From JBDSSS01 sp963764195 (GTDB taxonomy: Bacteria; Actinomycetota; Actinomycetes; Actinomycetales; Dermatophilaceae), in NCBI GenBank assembly GCA_963764195.1, contig CAVXRG010000003.1, forward strand, positions 372,001-436,000: a stretch of 64,000 nucleotides of DNA, in the 5' to 3' direction. Shown piece after piece: positions 34,177-43,085 of the stretch. A program made the translations under genes and the position numbers. The notes beneath the pieces are model-generated. The model made no database searches. It was not told the DNA's origin and saw only the letters and a program-made list of their open reading frames with translations. Position 1 is the stretch's first letter. Each line of letters starts with the position of its first letter.

Positions 34177-35370
34177 ATGCGGATCCTGTTCGCGAGCACC
34201 GCGGGGGCGGGGCACCTCGGGCCTCTCGTGCCCGTCGCGCGAGCCTGCGTCGCCGCCGGGCACGACGTCCTGGTGACGGCGCCGCGCTCGTTCGCCGCTG
34301 CGGTCCAGCGCAGCGGCCTGGCCCACTTCGCCTTCGACGACGTGCCCGACGGGGTGCTCGGGCCGATCTTCGCGCGGCTGCCCCACCTGACGACCGTGGA
34401 GGCCAACCGCACCGTCATGCGGGAGGTCTTCGCCCGGCACGACGCGCAGGCCGCCCTGCCCGGGGTGACCCGTGTCATCGACGAGTGGTGGCCGGACCTG
34501 CTGGTGCGGGAGCCGGCCGAGCTCGGGTCGCTGGCGGCAGCCCTGCGGGCGGGCGTGCCGACGGTCGAGGTGGCGATCGGCATGGGGCAGCCACTGGCGG
34601 GCCTCGCCGGCGAGCTCACGGACCCCCTGGCCGAGCTCGACGCCCTCGCCGGACTCGACCGGGGGACGGTGGTGGCGGCGGCAGCATCGGGGCCGCTCCT
34701 CACCTCGGTGCCCGTCAGCCTCGACGCCCAGTCGGGGTCCGACGTCGTGGCCGGGCCCGCCGGGACGAGACCGCGACCGACCTGGCGCTACCGGGACGCG
34801 CCGGCCCCGGGAGCCACCGGATCGCTGCCGCCCGCGTGGGGCGACCCCGACCTCGACCTCGTCTACGTCACCTTCGGGTCCGTCGCCGGGGGGATCGAGT
34901 CCTTCGCCGGGGTCTTCGGGACGGCTCTCGCGGCGCTGGCGGACGCTCCCGTGCGGGTGCTGATGACGACGGCCAGCCGTTCGGTCCTCGACCGGCTGAG
35001 GCCGTGGCCGGCGAACGCCCACGTCGAGGCGTGGTGGCCCCAGGCCGACGTGATGCCACACGCCGCCGCGGTCGTCGGTCACGGCGGTTTCGGCACGACG
35101 ATGACGGCCCTCGCTGCGGGGGTGCCGCAGGTCGTCCTGCCGCTGTTCGCGTTGGACCAGTTCGTCAACGCCGACCACGTCGCAGCCGCGGGTGCCGGGG
35201 TCCGCCACGACGGGGGGCCGGCCGGCGTTCCAACCCTGGCGGCGGCCGTCGGTGAGGTCCTCGCCGACCCGAGGTTCCGTCGGCGGGCCCGCGCGGTGGC
35301 GGCGGAGATCGCCGCCCTGCCGGAGCCGGCCGACCTCGTGCCCACCCTCGAGGACCTCGCCGGTCGCTGA
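34177..35370 (+). CDS. Glycosyltransferase family 1 (MGT/UGT-like)
   Basis: A 397-residue GT-B enzyme. The start MRILFASTAGAGHLGPLVPVARA is typical of macrolide-type glycosyltransferases; VYVTFGSVAG, EAWWPQADVMPHAAAVVGHGG, TTMTALAAGVPQVVLPLFALDQFVNA and the following D/Q residues make the nucleotide-sugar site. The acceptor is unknown; no polyketide genes are near, so it may act on a lipid or small metabolite. It ends 8 bp before the convergent thioesterase stop. Confidence 0.87.
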   Translation: MRILFASTAGAGHLGPLVPVARACVAAGHDVLVTAPRSFAAAVQRSGLAHFAFDDVPDGVLGPIFARLPHLTTVEANRTVMREVFARHDAQAALPGVTRVIDEWWPDLLVREPAELGSLAAALRAGVPTVEVAIGMGQPLAGLAGELTDPLAELDALAGLDRGTVVAAAASGPLLTSVPVSLDAQSGSDVVAGPAGTRPRPTWRYRDAPAPGATGSLPPAWGDPDLDLVYVTFGSVAGGIESFAGVFGTALAALADAPVRVLMTTASRSVLDRLRPWPANAHVEAWWPQADVMPHAAAVVGHGGFGTTMTALAAGVPQVVLPLFALDQFVNADHVAAAGAGVRHDGGPAGVPTLAAAVGEVLADPRFRRRARAVAAEIAALPEPADLVPTLEDLAGR

Positions 35371-35378
35371 GTCGGAGG

Positions 35379-36329
35379 TCAGGGGACGTGTCGCTCGGCG
35401 TCGATGCTCTGCCGCAGCGAGACGAGCTCGAGCGCGTGGTCGCGCAGGGCCCGGTCCTCGTCGGTCCGCGGCACCCACGGCCGGGCCGTGATCGCGTTGC
35501 CGTCGGCGTCGAGGGGGACGAACACGATGAGGGAGTGCGTCGTCAGCTCTGGCTCACCCGCGGCCGGGTCGCCGGACCGCACGTGCACGCTGAGGTGCAT
35601 GCTCGAGGTGCCGGTGAGCAGCAGCCTGGCCTCGACCTCGACGAGGTCGCCGATGCGTAGCGGCCGGTAGAAGCGGACCCCGCCGGAGTAGACCGCGACG
35701 TTGGCGGCGCTGCCCGTCCACCGGGTGGCGAGGACGTGGGCGGCCTCGTCGATCCAGCGCATGACGATGCCGCCGTGGACCTTCCCTCCCCAGTTGACGT
35801 CGGTGGGTGCGGCGAGGAAGCGCAGCACCGTCCGTGGCGCGGTCCCGGCGCCGCTGTAGGTCTGGGCCGCCATCGCTTCGGCGATCTTGGCGCGCAGGTC
35901 GATCCGCGCGACGGCACTGCGCTGTAGGTCCCGGTCCTCGTCGGTCTCGGCGGTCAGCTCCGGGACCGGGGTGGGGCGCCCGTCACCGTCCACGGCGACA
36001 AAGACCATGAGGCACTGCGTCGCCAGCACGAGGGCGTCCTCGCGCGGGTTGCCCGAGCTGACGGTGACGAGGATGTGCATGCTGCTGCGCCCGGTGTGCA
36101 CCAGTCGCGCCGTCGTCTCGACGAGGTCACCGACCTCGACCGGCCGGGTGAAGCGCACGTCGCCGACGTAGGCCGTGACGGAGTACGTCCCGCTCCAGCC
36201 GGCGGCAGCGGCATACCCCGCCTTGTCGATCCACTCGAGGACCCGGCCGCCGCTCACCGTCCCGGAGTAGCCCGCGTCGGTCGGCGCGGCGAGGAAACGG
36301 AGCGTGATCGAGCGACTGCCGCGGGGCAT
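35379..36329 (-). CDS. Acyl-CoA thioesterase, double hotdog
   Basis: A 316-residue protein with two tandem hotdog domains of the BACH/YciA type: TLRFLAAPTDAGYSGTVSGGRVLEWIDKAGY in the first and VLRFLAAPTDVNWGGKVHGGIVMRWIDEAAH in the second. The second copy keeps Asn in NWGG and Asp/Glu in WIDEA, the likely active residues; the first has YSGT, so the two halves may not be equivalent. ATG 36329 is fixed by GGAGGA. It hydrolyses acyl-CoA; chain length is unknown. Confidence 0.87.
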   Translation of the reverse strand: MPRGSRSITLRFLAAPTDAGYSGTVSGGRVLEWIDKAGYAAAAGWSGTYSVTAYVGDVRFTRPVEVGDLVETTARLVHTGRSSMHILVTVSSGNPREDALVLATQCLMVFVAVDGDGRPTPVPELTAETDEDRDLQRSAVARIDLRAKIAEAMAAQTYSGAGTAPRTVLRFLAAPTDVNWGGKVHGGIVMRWIDEAAHVLATRWTGSAANVAVYSGGVRFYRPLRIGDLVEVEARLLLTGTSSMHLSVHVRSGDPAAGEPELTTHSLIVFVPLDADGNAITARPWVPRTDEDRALRDHALELVSLRQSIDAERHVP

Positions 36330-36508
36330 CGGTCCTCCAGCGATCTCGGGCGGGTCTGGTGGGAGCAGCGTGACAGGTCCGCGTGTCCGGCGCAGTCGGT
36401 CGGCGAGCAGCGTCACAGCCCTTCCGCACGGGCCTGCCCGGTGACAGGCTGACCGCCTCGGACCACGGCACGACGACTCGTGGCCCACCGATGGCAAAGG
36501 AGCCGCAG

Positions 36509-37465
36509 ATGAGCCAGCGCGACCAGCTCGACCCCGCCTCACGCGAACCGCTCGAGCAGCTGATGGCCGTGCTCCCGGGAGGCTTCAACGCCATCCCCGA
36601 CATCGGCGCCCGGCGCGCCGCGGCGGCGGACATGCTCGAGGCGATGACGGCCGGCCTCCCGCCGAACGACCGCGTCGAGCGGGAGGACCGCACGATCCCC
36701 GGTCCCGAGGGTGCTCCCGAGGTCGGCGTCCGCATCTTCCGGCCGGTCGGGGCCGAGGGCGTGCTGCCCGGCATCTACTACATCCACGGCGGCGGCATGA
36801 TCCTCGGCACGGTCGAGGGTGAGTCGCCCACGGCGGAGATGCTCTGCGAGGCCGTCGGCGCCGTCGTCGTGTCGGTCGAGTACCGGCTCGCACCGGAGAA
36901 CCCGCATCCGGCGCCGGCGGAGGACTGCTACGCCGGGCTCACCTGGATGGCCGAGCACGTGGACGAGCTCGGCGTCGACCCCGGGCGCCTCGCCGTCTAC
37001 GGGGGGAGTGCCGGCGGTGGCCTCGCCATCGCCGTCGCCCTGATGGCCCGGGACCGGGGGACGCCGGCCATCTCCTTCTTGATGGCGATCTACCCGATGA
37101 TCGACGACCGCAACGAGACGATGTCGAGCCGCGCGGTCACCGAGATCGGGATCTGGGACCGTGGCGGCAACGTCGAGGCCTGGGCCTGGTACCTCGGGGA
37201 CGCCGAGGCCGACGGGTATGCCGCTCCCGCCCGCGCCGACGACCTGTCGGGCCTGCCGCCGACCTTCATCGACGTCGGCAGCCACGACCTCTTCCGCGAC
37301 GAGGACATCGCGTTCGCGACACGGCTGCTCCAGGCCGGCGTGCCGACCGAGCTGCACGTCAACCCCGGTGCCTACCACGCCTCGGAGAACTTCGCGCCGG
37401 AAGCCCCGCTGTCACAACGCATCTGGGCCATGCGGGTCGACGCCCTGCGGCGCGGCCTCGCCTGA
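36509..37465 (+). CDS. HSL-family alpha/beta-hydrolase esterase
   Basis: A 318-residue esterase. The oxyanion HGGG is at residues 93-96, the nucleophile Ser167 in GGSAGG (165-170), Asp264 in SHDLFRDED and His290 in YHASE complete the triad. The N-terminal cap is typical of the hormone-sensitive-lipase (bacterial family IV) group. ATG 36509 is chosen for AAAGGAG six bases upstream; an ATG at 36491 overlaps that site. The 179-bp divergent gap to the thioesterase has no clear promoter. Confidence 0.88.
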   Translation: MSQRDQLDPASREPLEQLMAVLPGGFNAIPDIGARRAAAADMLEAMTAGLPPNDRVEREDRTIPGPEGAPEVGVRIFRPVGAEGVLPGIYYIHGGGMILGTVEGESPTAEMLCEAVGAVVVSVEYRLAPENPHPAPAEDCYAGLTWMAEHVDELGVDPGRLAVYGGSAGGGLAIAVALMARDRGTPAISFLMAIYPMIDDRNETMSSRAVTEIGIWDRGGNVEAWAWYLGDAEADGYAAPARADDLSGLPPTFIDVGSHDLFRDEDIAFATRLLQAGVPTELHVNPGAYHASENFAPEAPLSQRIWAMRVDALRRGLA

Positions 37466-37475
37466 CCGCGGGCGG

Positions 37476-37529
37476 CCGGGTGGTGCAGGGTGTGCGCCCC
37501 GGTGGGGGCCCGAAGCCTGCACCACCCGG
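37476..37529 (+). terminator. Strong hairpin terminator after the esterase
   Basis: CCGGGTGGTGCAGG (37476-37489) pairs perfectly with CCTGCACCACCCGG (37516-37529), and the loop contains a second GC hairpin (GCCCC..GGGGC). No T tract follows. It isolates the esterase from prfB. Confidence 0.7.
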
Positions 37530-37561
37530 GCCGGCTCCGTGCTGCCGTAGTCTGTCTCAAC

Positions 37562-38674
37562 GTGGCTGTCGACTTCCAGCAAGAACTCAAGGACCTCCGC
37601 GCGACGATGGACTCGGTGCGCGGCGTGACCGACCTCGACGCGCTCGCGACCCGGATCGGCGAGCTCGAGGCCCAGGCCAGCGCTCCCGACCTCTGGGACA
37701 ACCCCGACGCGGCCCAGGTCGTCACCTCCGACCTCTCACGCGCCAACTCCGAGCGCGACCGTGTCCTCGAGATGGACGGCCGCATCGAGGACCTCGAGAC
37801 GCTCGTCGAGATGGCGACCGAGGAGGCCGACCAGGCCACGATGGACGAGGCGGAGCGCGACCTGCTGACCCTCAAGAAGGACATCGGTGAGCTCGAGGTG
37901 CGCACCCTGCTCTCCGGCGAGTACGACGAGCGCTCCGCCGTCGTGACGATCCGCTCCGGCGCCGGTGGCGTCGACGCCGCGGACTTCGCCGAGATGCTGA
38001 TGCGGATGTATCTGCGCTGGGCCGAGCGACACGACTACCCCACCAAGGTGATGGACACCTCCTATGCCGAGGAGGCCGGCCTCAAGTCCGCGACCTTCGA
38101 GGTCAACGCCCCCTACGCCTTCGGGCACCTCTCCGTCGAGGCCGGCACCCACCGCCTCGTCCGGATCAGCCCCTTCGACAACCAGGGCCGTCGCCAGACG
38201 AGCTTCGCCGCCGTCGAGGTCATCCCGCTCATCGAGAGCGACGACTCGGTCGAGATCCCCGAGAACGACCTCAAGGTCGACGTCTTCCGCTCGAGCGGCC
38301 CGGGCGGGCAGAGCGTCAACACGACCGACTCGGCGGTCCGGATGACCCACCTGCCCACGGGCATCGTCGTGTCGATGCAGAACGAGAAGAGCCAGATCCA
38401 GAACCGCGCCGCCGCCCTGCGCGTCCTCCAGTCGCGCCTGCTCATCCAGCGCAAGGCCGAGGAGGCCGCGGTCAAGAAGGAGATGGCGGGCGACGTCAAG
38501 GCGAGCTGGGGTGACCAGATGCGCTCCTACGTCCTCAACCCGTACCAGATGGTCAAGGACCTGCGGACGGAGTTCGAGACGGGCAACCCGTCGGCGGTCT
38601 TCGACGGTGACATCGACGGCTTCGTCGAGGCCGGGATCCGCTGGCAGATCGAGCAGAAGCGCTCGACCGACTGA
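37562..38674 (+). CDS. prfB: Peptide chain release factor 2
   Basis: A 370-residue class I release factor recognising UAA/UGA. SPF at residues 203-205 is the RF2 anticodon-like tripeptide and GGQ at 248-250 (SSGPGGQSVNTTDSAV) triggers peptidyl-tRNA hydrolysis. GTG 37562 starts the conserved N terminus. The frame is continuous: the autoregulatory in-frame UGA frameshift of E. coli is absent. TAGTCT (37548-37553) eight bases before the GTG suggests a leaderless transcript. It leads the conserved actinobacterial prfB-ftsEX-smpB block. Confidence 0.95.
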   Translation: MAVDFQQELKDLRATMDSVRGVTDLDALATRIGELEAQASAPDLWDNPDAAQVVTSDLSRANSERDRVLEMDGRIEDLETLVEMATEEADQATMDEAERDLLTLKKDIGELEVRTLLSGEYDERSAVVTIRSGAGGVDAADFAEMLMRMYLRWAERHDYPTKVMDTSYAEEAGLKSATFEVNAPYAFGHLSVEAGTHRLVRISPFDNQGRRQTSFAAVEVIPLIESDDSVEIPENDLKVDVFRSSGPGGQSVNTTDSAVRMTHLPTGIVVSMQNEKSQIQNRAAALRVLQSRLLIQRKAEEAAVKKEMAGDVKASWGDQMRSYVLNPYQMVKDLRTEFETGNPSAVFDGDIDGFVEAGIRWQIEQKRSTD

Positions 38675-38874
38675 CGGGCCCGGTCTGATGGGGTGGGTGG
38701 GCGCGTCACTCGCGCCACGCCCGACCCGCTGGTAACGGCTCTTTCACGGGTGCTGGCCGTAGCCTCGGAGGCGGCCCAGCGGCCTACCGGCTCGCTCGTG
38801 CCAGCCCAGATCGTATGCCGCTGCCTGCCCTTCCACAGCCCAGCCGCCGACCGCAGAAGCCGAGGCCACGCCCC

Positions 38875-39825
38875 ATGATCCTCTTCGAGAACGTCACGAA
38901 GACGTATCCGCGGACGAAGCGACCCGCCCTCAGCGACATCTCCCTGGAGATCCCGCGCGGCGAGTTCGCCTTCGTCGTCGGCACGTCCGGCTCGGGCAAG
39001 TCGACCCTGCTCCAGCTCGTGCTCAAGGAGCAGGACGCGACGGCGGGCCGGATCCTCGTCGGCGGCCGCGACCTCGATTTGCTCCCCGACCGCAAGGTGC
39101 CCGCGCTGCGCCGCGAGATCGGCTGCGTCTTCCAGGACTTCCGGCTGCTGCCGAACAAGACCGTCTACCAGAACGTCGCCTACGCGTTGCAGGTGCTCGG
39201 CAACTCGCGCTCGAAGATCCGCCAGACCGTGCCGGAGACGCTCGACCTCGTCGGCCTCGCCGGCAAGGAGAAGCGCCTCCCGCACCAGCTCTCCGGTGGG
39301 GAGCAGCAGCGCGTCGCCATCGCGCGCGCCTTCATCAACCGGCCGCCGATCCTGCTCGCCGACGAGCCGACCGGAAACCTCGACCCGGCCACGAGCCTCG
39401 AGATCGTGCAGCTGCTCGACCGGATCAACCGCACCGGGACGACCGTCGTGATGGCCACCCACGACACCGCGACGGTCGACGCGATGCGCAAGCGCGTCAT
39501 CCGCCTGCACCACGGTGACCTCGTCAGCGACGAGCACGCGGGGGAGTACACGACGGGCAGCATCCCGCGGGTCGAGCTCGAGCCGGAGCTGCCCCCGCGC
39601 CCCCAGGAGCTGCCGGAGCTGGCCGACGGCTACGACGACGGCGCGGTCGCCGCCCCGGCGGCGGAGGCCGCCGAGCCCGAGGCCGACGACTCCGACACCG
39701 ATGACAGCCATGACAGCCATGACGGCGATGACGGCCTGCCCCCCATCGGGCGCGACGCCGACGAGCCCCGCCAGCGGGCCGGGTTCTTCCGTCGCCGCCG
39801 CGCCGTCCAGACCACGAGCCACTGA
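38875..39825 (+). CDS. ftsE: Cell-division ATP-binding protein FtsE with a long acidic C-terminal extension
   Basis: A 316-residue protein whose first 225 or so residues are FtsE: Walker A GTSGSGKS (36-43), LSGGEQQRVAIARAF, DEPTGNLDP. FtsE normally ends near residue 225-230; here about 88 residues follow, rich in Glu, Pro and Asp with a DSHDSHDGDDG run and an RRRR patch. FtsE drives FtsX to activate septal peptidoglycan hydrolases. ATG 38875 has no strong ribosome site; the 200-bp upstream gap after prfB contains one GTATGCCG but no obvious promoter. Twelve bases separate it from ftsX. Confidence 0.93.
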   Translation: MILFENVTKTYPRTKRPALSDISLEIPRGEFAFVVGTSGSGKSTLLQLVLKEQDATAGRILVGGRDLDLLPDRKVPALRREIGCVFQDFRLLPNKTVYQNVAYALQVLGNSRSKIRQTVPETLDLVGLAGKEKRLPHQLSGGEQQRVAIARAFINRPPILLADEPTGNLDPATSLEIVQLLDRINRTGTTVVMATHDTATVDAMRKRVIRLHHGDLVSDEHAGEYTTGSIPRVELEPELPPRPQELPELADGYDDGAVAAPAAEAAEPEADDSDTDDSHDSHDGDDGLPPIGRDADEPRQRAGFFRRRRAVQTTSH

Positions 39826-39837
39826 GCGGGAGAAGGC

Positions 39838-40743
39838 ATGAAACTCCAGTTCCTCCTCGCCGAGATCGGCAACGGTCTGCGGCGCAACCTCTCGATGGCG
39901 CTGTCCGTCGTCATCGTCACGATGATCTCGATGTACCTGCTCGGCCTGGGGCTGATGGGCCAGCGGCAGGTCGACACGATGAAGGACTACTGGTACGACC
40001 GCGTCCAGGTCACCGTCCTGCTCTGCGCCGAGAAGACCCGCTACGCCAACTGCGCCGGCGAGGCGACGACCGACGCCCAGCGCACCGCGATCAAGGCCGA
40101 GCTCGAGTCGCTCAAGCCGACGGTCAAGGAGGTGTTCTACGAGTCGCGTGACGAGGCCTTCGACCGCTTCAAGACGACGTACCAGAACAGCCCGCTCGCG
40201 CGAGCCGGCGAGTCCTACTTCGCCGACTCCTACCGGGTGAACCTCAACGACCCCGGCAAGTTCGACGTCGTCGCGTCCTCGATCAAGGGGATGCCCGGGG
40301 TGGCGGACGTCCAGGACCAGAAGAAGCTGCTCGAGAAGTTCTTCGCCTTCATGAACACCGTGTCGTGGGCGGCGATCGCGCTCAGCTCGCTGATGGTCCT
40401 TGCGGCCGTCATGCTCATCTCGACGACGATCCGCCAGACCGCCTTCAGCCGACGGCGGGAGACCGGGATCATGCGGCTCGTCGGCGCCTCGAACTTCACG
40501 ATCCGCTTCCCGTTCGTCATGGAGACGGTCATCTCGAGCGTCGTCGGGGCGACGATGGCGATGGTGATGCTCTGGGCGACGGTCCGCTACGGCGTCGTCG
40601 GTTTCCTCAGCGAGACGCTCACCGACACGGCCTTCATCGGGGTCGCCGACGTCTACTACGTCGCGCCGTTCGTCATCGTCGGGGTGATCGGGCTGTCCAC
40701 CCTCACCTCGTGGGTGACGCTGCGCCGCTACCTCCGGGTCTGA
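39838..40743 (+). CDS. ftsX: Cell-division permease FtsX
   Basis: A 301-residue protein: a first membrane segment near residue 20 (LSMALSVVIVTMISMYLLGLG), a large extracellular domain with VQVTVLLCAEKTRYANCAGE, and three membrane segments in the C-terminal part (LSSLMVLAAVMLIS, VETVISSVVGATMAMVML, YVAPFVIVGVIGLS) with RQTAFSRRRETGIMRLVGAS between. It works with FtsE. A ribosome site GAGCGGGAGAAGG precedes ATG 39838. Confidence 0.95.
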   Translation: MKLQFLLAEIGNGLRRNLSMALSVVIVTMISMYLLGLGLMGQRQVDTMKDYWYDRVQVTVLLCAEKTRYANCAGEATTDAQRTAIKAELESLKPTVKEVFYESRDEAFDRFKTTYQNSPLARAGESYFADSYRVNLNDPGKFDVVASSIKGMPGVADVQDQKKLLEKFFAFMNTVSWAAIALSSLMVLAAVMLISTTIRQTAFSRRRETGIMRLVGASNFTIRFPFVMETVISSVVGATMAMVMLWATVRYGVVGFLSETLTDTAFIGVADVYYVAPFVIVGVIGLSTLTSWVTLRRYLRV

Positions 40744-40821
40744 GGGGCGGGCCCGCAATGTCTGATTTGTGGCGCGTTTGGGCTGACCACATCCGTGTGA
40801 CGTGTGGTACCAATAAGGCCT

Positions 40822-42444
40822 ATGTGGCTCATGAGGCGCTCTGACTCGAGGACCCCCGCCGCCAAGATGGTGGCCGCGGGGGTCGCGCTCGCCTGCCTCG
40901 GGACCTTCTCGACCCCGCTGCTCGCGCGCGCCGACGACGTGGCGGACCAGAAGAAGAAGACCGACCAGAAGATCGCCAGCCTCGGCCAGCAGCTCGAGGG
41001 GACGAGCGCCTCGCTCGCGAAGGCCTACGTCAACCTCGAGAAGACGAATGCCGCCCTGCCGATCGCCCAGCAGCGGCTCGCCTCCGCGCAGACCGCGCAG
41101 GAGCAGGCCCAGTCAGCCCAGGCGCAGGCCCAGTCGACCGAGTCGCGCGCGACCGCGGCCGAGGCCAAGGCCCGCGCCCACAACGAGGCCGTCGCACAGA
41201 AGCTCGCGGTGGCCCAGGCCAACGAGCAGAGCGCGCGGGAGAAGCTGAGCCGGAGCGGGTCCGAGCTCGTCACCTCCCAGGACGCCCTCGACGCCTACGC
41301 GGCCGAGGTCTTCCAGGGTGCGGGCACGGAGTCGCAGCTCGGGCTCGTCTTCGGTGCGACCTCCCCGCAGGACTTCGCCGACCGGATGGTCATGGCCGAC
41401 ACCGCGAGCGAGGTCGCGAGCGACACGATCGACAAGCTCGCCGCGATGAAGGCCGACGACACCTCCACCCGGGCCTACCTCACCTCGGTGCGCGGCGAGA
41501 TCGACGACCTCAAGCGCCAGGCCGAGCGGTCCCTCAAGGACGCCGAGGCGGCGCGCGCGGCGGCCGCCCAGGCGACCGCGCAGGCCGTCGTCGCCAAGAA
41601 CAACGCCGTCACCGCGGCCACCAACGCGGCAGCCGCCAAGGCAAGCCTCGCCGGCCTCCAGTCCCAGCAGAAGGCCTACGCCTCCGACCTGCAGGCCCAG
41701 AAGGCCAACGAGCAGTCCGAGCTCGCGGCGGCCTCCGCCGAGTCCGCGCGGCTCAAGGGCATCCTCGTCGAGCGAGCCCGGCAGGCCAAGATCGCCGAGG
41801 CCAAACGGCAGGCTGCCATCAAGGCGGCCCGGGCCAAGGCCGAGGCGCAGCGCCAGGCGAAGGTGCGCGCCGAGGCCGCCCGGCAGGCCAAGCTCCAGGC
41901 CGAGCGCGCCGCGAAGGTCAGGGCCGAGAAGGCCGCCGCCGCCAGGGCCGCCGCCGCGGGGAAGAAGTACACCCCCAAGCCCGTGCCCCAGGTCCCCGCT
42001 CCGGTAAAGATCCCGCCGGTCCCCGCGACGCCGTCCGACTCGACGCCCTCGAACTACCTCAGCTATCCCGCCAAGGGACCCACGACCTCCGGCTTCGGGA
42101 TGCGCTGGCACCCGGTGCTGCTCAAGTGGATGCTCCACGACGGCCTCGACTGGGGCATCGCGTGCGGGACCCCGGTGTATGCCGCTGCCCCCGGCACCGT
42201 CATCAGGGCCGGGTGGCGACCGAGCGGGTGGGGCAACCAGGTCCTCATCGACCACGGCATCCACCGGGGGGTCGACCTCGTGACGAGCTACAACCACCTG
42301 ACCTCCATCGTGAAGTTCAGCGGCGCCGTCAACCGGGGCCAGCTCATCGGCTACTCGGGGACGACGGGCTACTCGACGGGCTGCCACCTGCACTTCGGCG
42401 TCTACGAGGACGGGACCCCGGTCAACCCGCGCAGCTGGCTCTGA
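40822..42444 (+). CDS. Coiled-coil M23 (LytM) peptidase, likely FtsEX-controlled hydrolase
   Basis: A 540-residue exported protein. A signal peptide (MVAAGVALACLGTFSTPLLA) is followed by a long Ala/Gln/Lys-rich coiled coil (residues about 50-370) and a C-terminal M23 domain: GFGMRWHPV, MLHDGLDWG (His-x3-Asp) and CHLHFG (HxH) are the zinc-binding set. The domain plan is that of E. coli EnvC, which is recruited and controlled by FtsEX, and the gene directly follows ftsX. The ATG 40822 or the ATG at 40831 is the start. All zinc ligands are present, so it may be an active hydrolase, unlike EnvC. Confidence 0.87.
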   Translation: MWLMRRSDSRTPAAKMVAAGVALACLGTFSTPLLARADDVADQKKKTDQKIASLGQQLEGTSASLAKAYVNLEKTNAALPIAQQRLASAQTAQEQAQSAQAQAQSTESRATAAEAKARAHNEAVAQKLAVAQANEQSAREKLSRSGSELVTSQDALDAYAAEVFQGAGTESQLGLVFGATSPQDFADRMVMADTASEVASDTIDKLAAMKADDTSTRAYLTSVRGEIDDLKRQAERSLKDAEAARAAAAQATAQAVVAKNNAVTAATNAAAAKASLAGLQSQQKAYASDLQAQKANEQSELAAASAESARLKGILVERARQAKIAEAKRQAAIKAARAKAEAQRQAKVRAEAARQAKLQAERAAKVRAEKAAAARAAAAGKKYTPKPVPQVPAPVKIPPVPATPSDSTPSNYLSYPAKGPTTSGFGMRWHPVLLKWMLHDGLDWGIACGTPVYAAAPGTVIRAGWRPSGWGNQVLIDHGIHRGVDLVTSYNHLTSIVKFSGAVNRGQLIGYSGTTGYSTGCHLHFGVYEDGTPVNPRSWL

Positions 42445-42553
42445 CCCGACACCGCGCCGAAACCGGCTCGGACCGCTCCGGCGTTCGGGGTAGCGTGGGG
42501 ATGCTGGCGCGCCGTCCGGTGCGGCGCGCCCACACGAGGGAAGGGATGGACCG

Positions 42554-43027
42554 GTGCCCAAGGAGAAGGGGCGATCGCTCGTCGCGAGCAATCGCAAGGC
42601 CCGACACGACTACCTCATCGAGGACACCTTCGAGGCGGGTATGGTGCTGCGCGGCACCGAGGTCAAGGCTCTGCGGATGGGACGCTGCTCGCTCGTCGAC
42701 GGGTTCGCGATGTTCACCGGGGACGAGCTCTTCCTCGAGAACGTCCACATCCCCGAGTACCTCAACGGCACGTGGAACAACCACGCCCCGCGGCGCCGTC
42801 GCAAGCTGCTGCTCCACCGCGCCGAGCTGACGAAGATCGCGCACAAGACCCGCGAGAGCGGCCGGACCATCGTCCCGCTCGCCCTCTACTTCAAGGACGG
42901 CAACGCCAAGGTCGAGATCGCCCTCGCCACCGGCAAGAAGTCCTACGACAAGCGTCACGCCCTACGTGAGCAACAGGACAAGCGCGAGGCGGAACGCGCG
43001 ATGAGCAAGGCGCATCGAAACCGCTGA
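42554..43027 (+). CDS. smpB: SsrA-binding protein
   Basis: A 157-residue tmRNA partner: ASNRKARHDYLIEDTFEAGM, LRGTEVKALR, and the basic tail KKSYDKRHALREQQDKREAERA are all classic. It delivers tmRNA to stalled ribosomes. GTG 42554 has a GAGGGAAGGG ribosome site. It follows the M23 gene by 109 bp, part of the prfB-ftsEX-smpB block; ssrA lies 5.6 kb downstream, separated by two unrelated genes. Confidence 0.96.
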   Translation: MPKEKGRSLVASNRKARHDYLIEDTFEAGMVLRGTEVKALRMGRCSLVDGFAMFTGDELFLENVHIPEYLNGTWNNHAPRRRRKLLLHRAELTKIAHKTRESGRTIVPLALYFKDGNAKVEIALATGKKSYDKRHALREQQDKREAERAMSKAHRNR

Positions 43028-43085
43028 GGGCCGCACCTCCGATCGCGGTCCCCACCTCCAGCCCAGCGTCAGGAACAGGGTCCGC

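Noticed and set aside
37562..38674. Programmed frameshift in prfB
   Set aside because: The reading frame is continuous with no internal TGA; the E. coli-type switch is absent.
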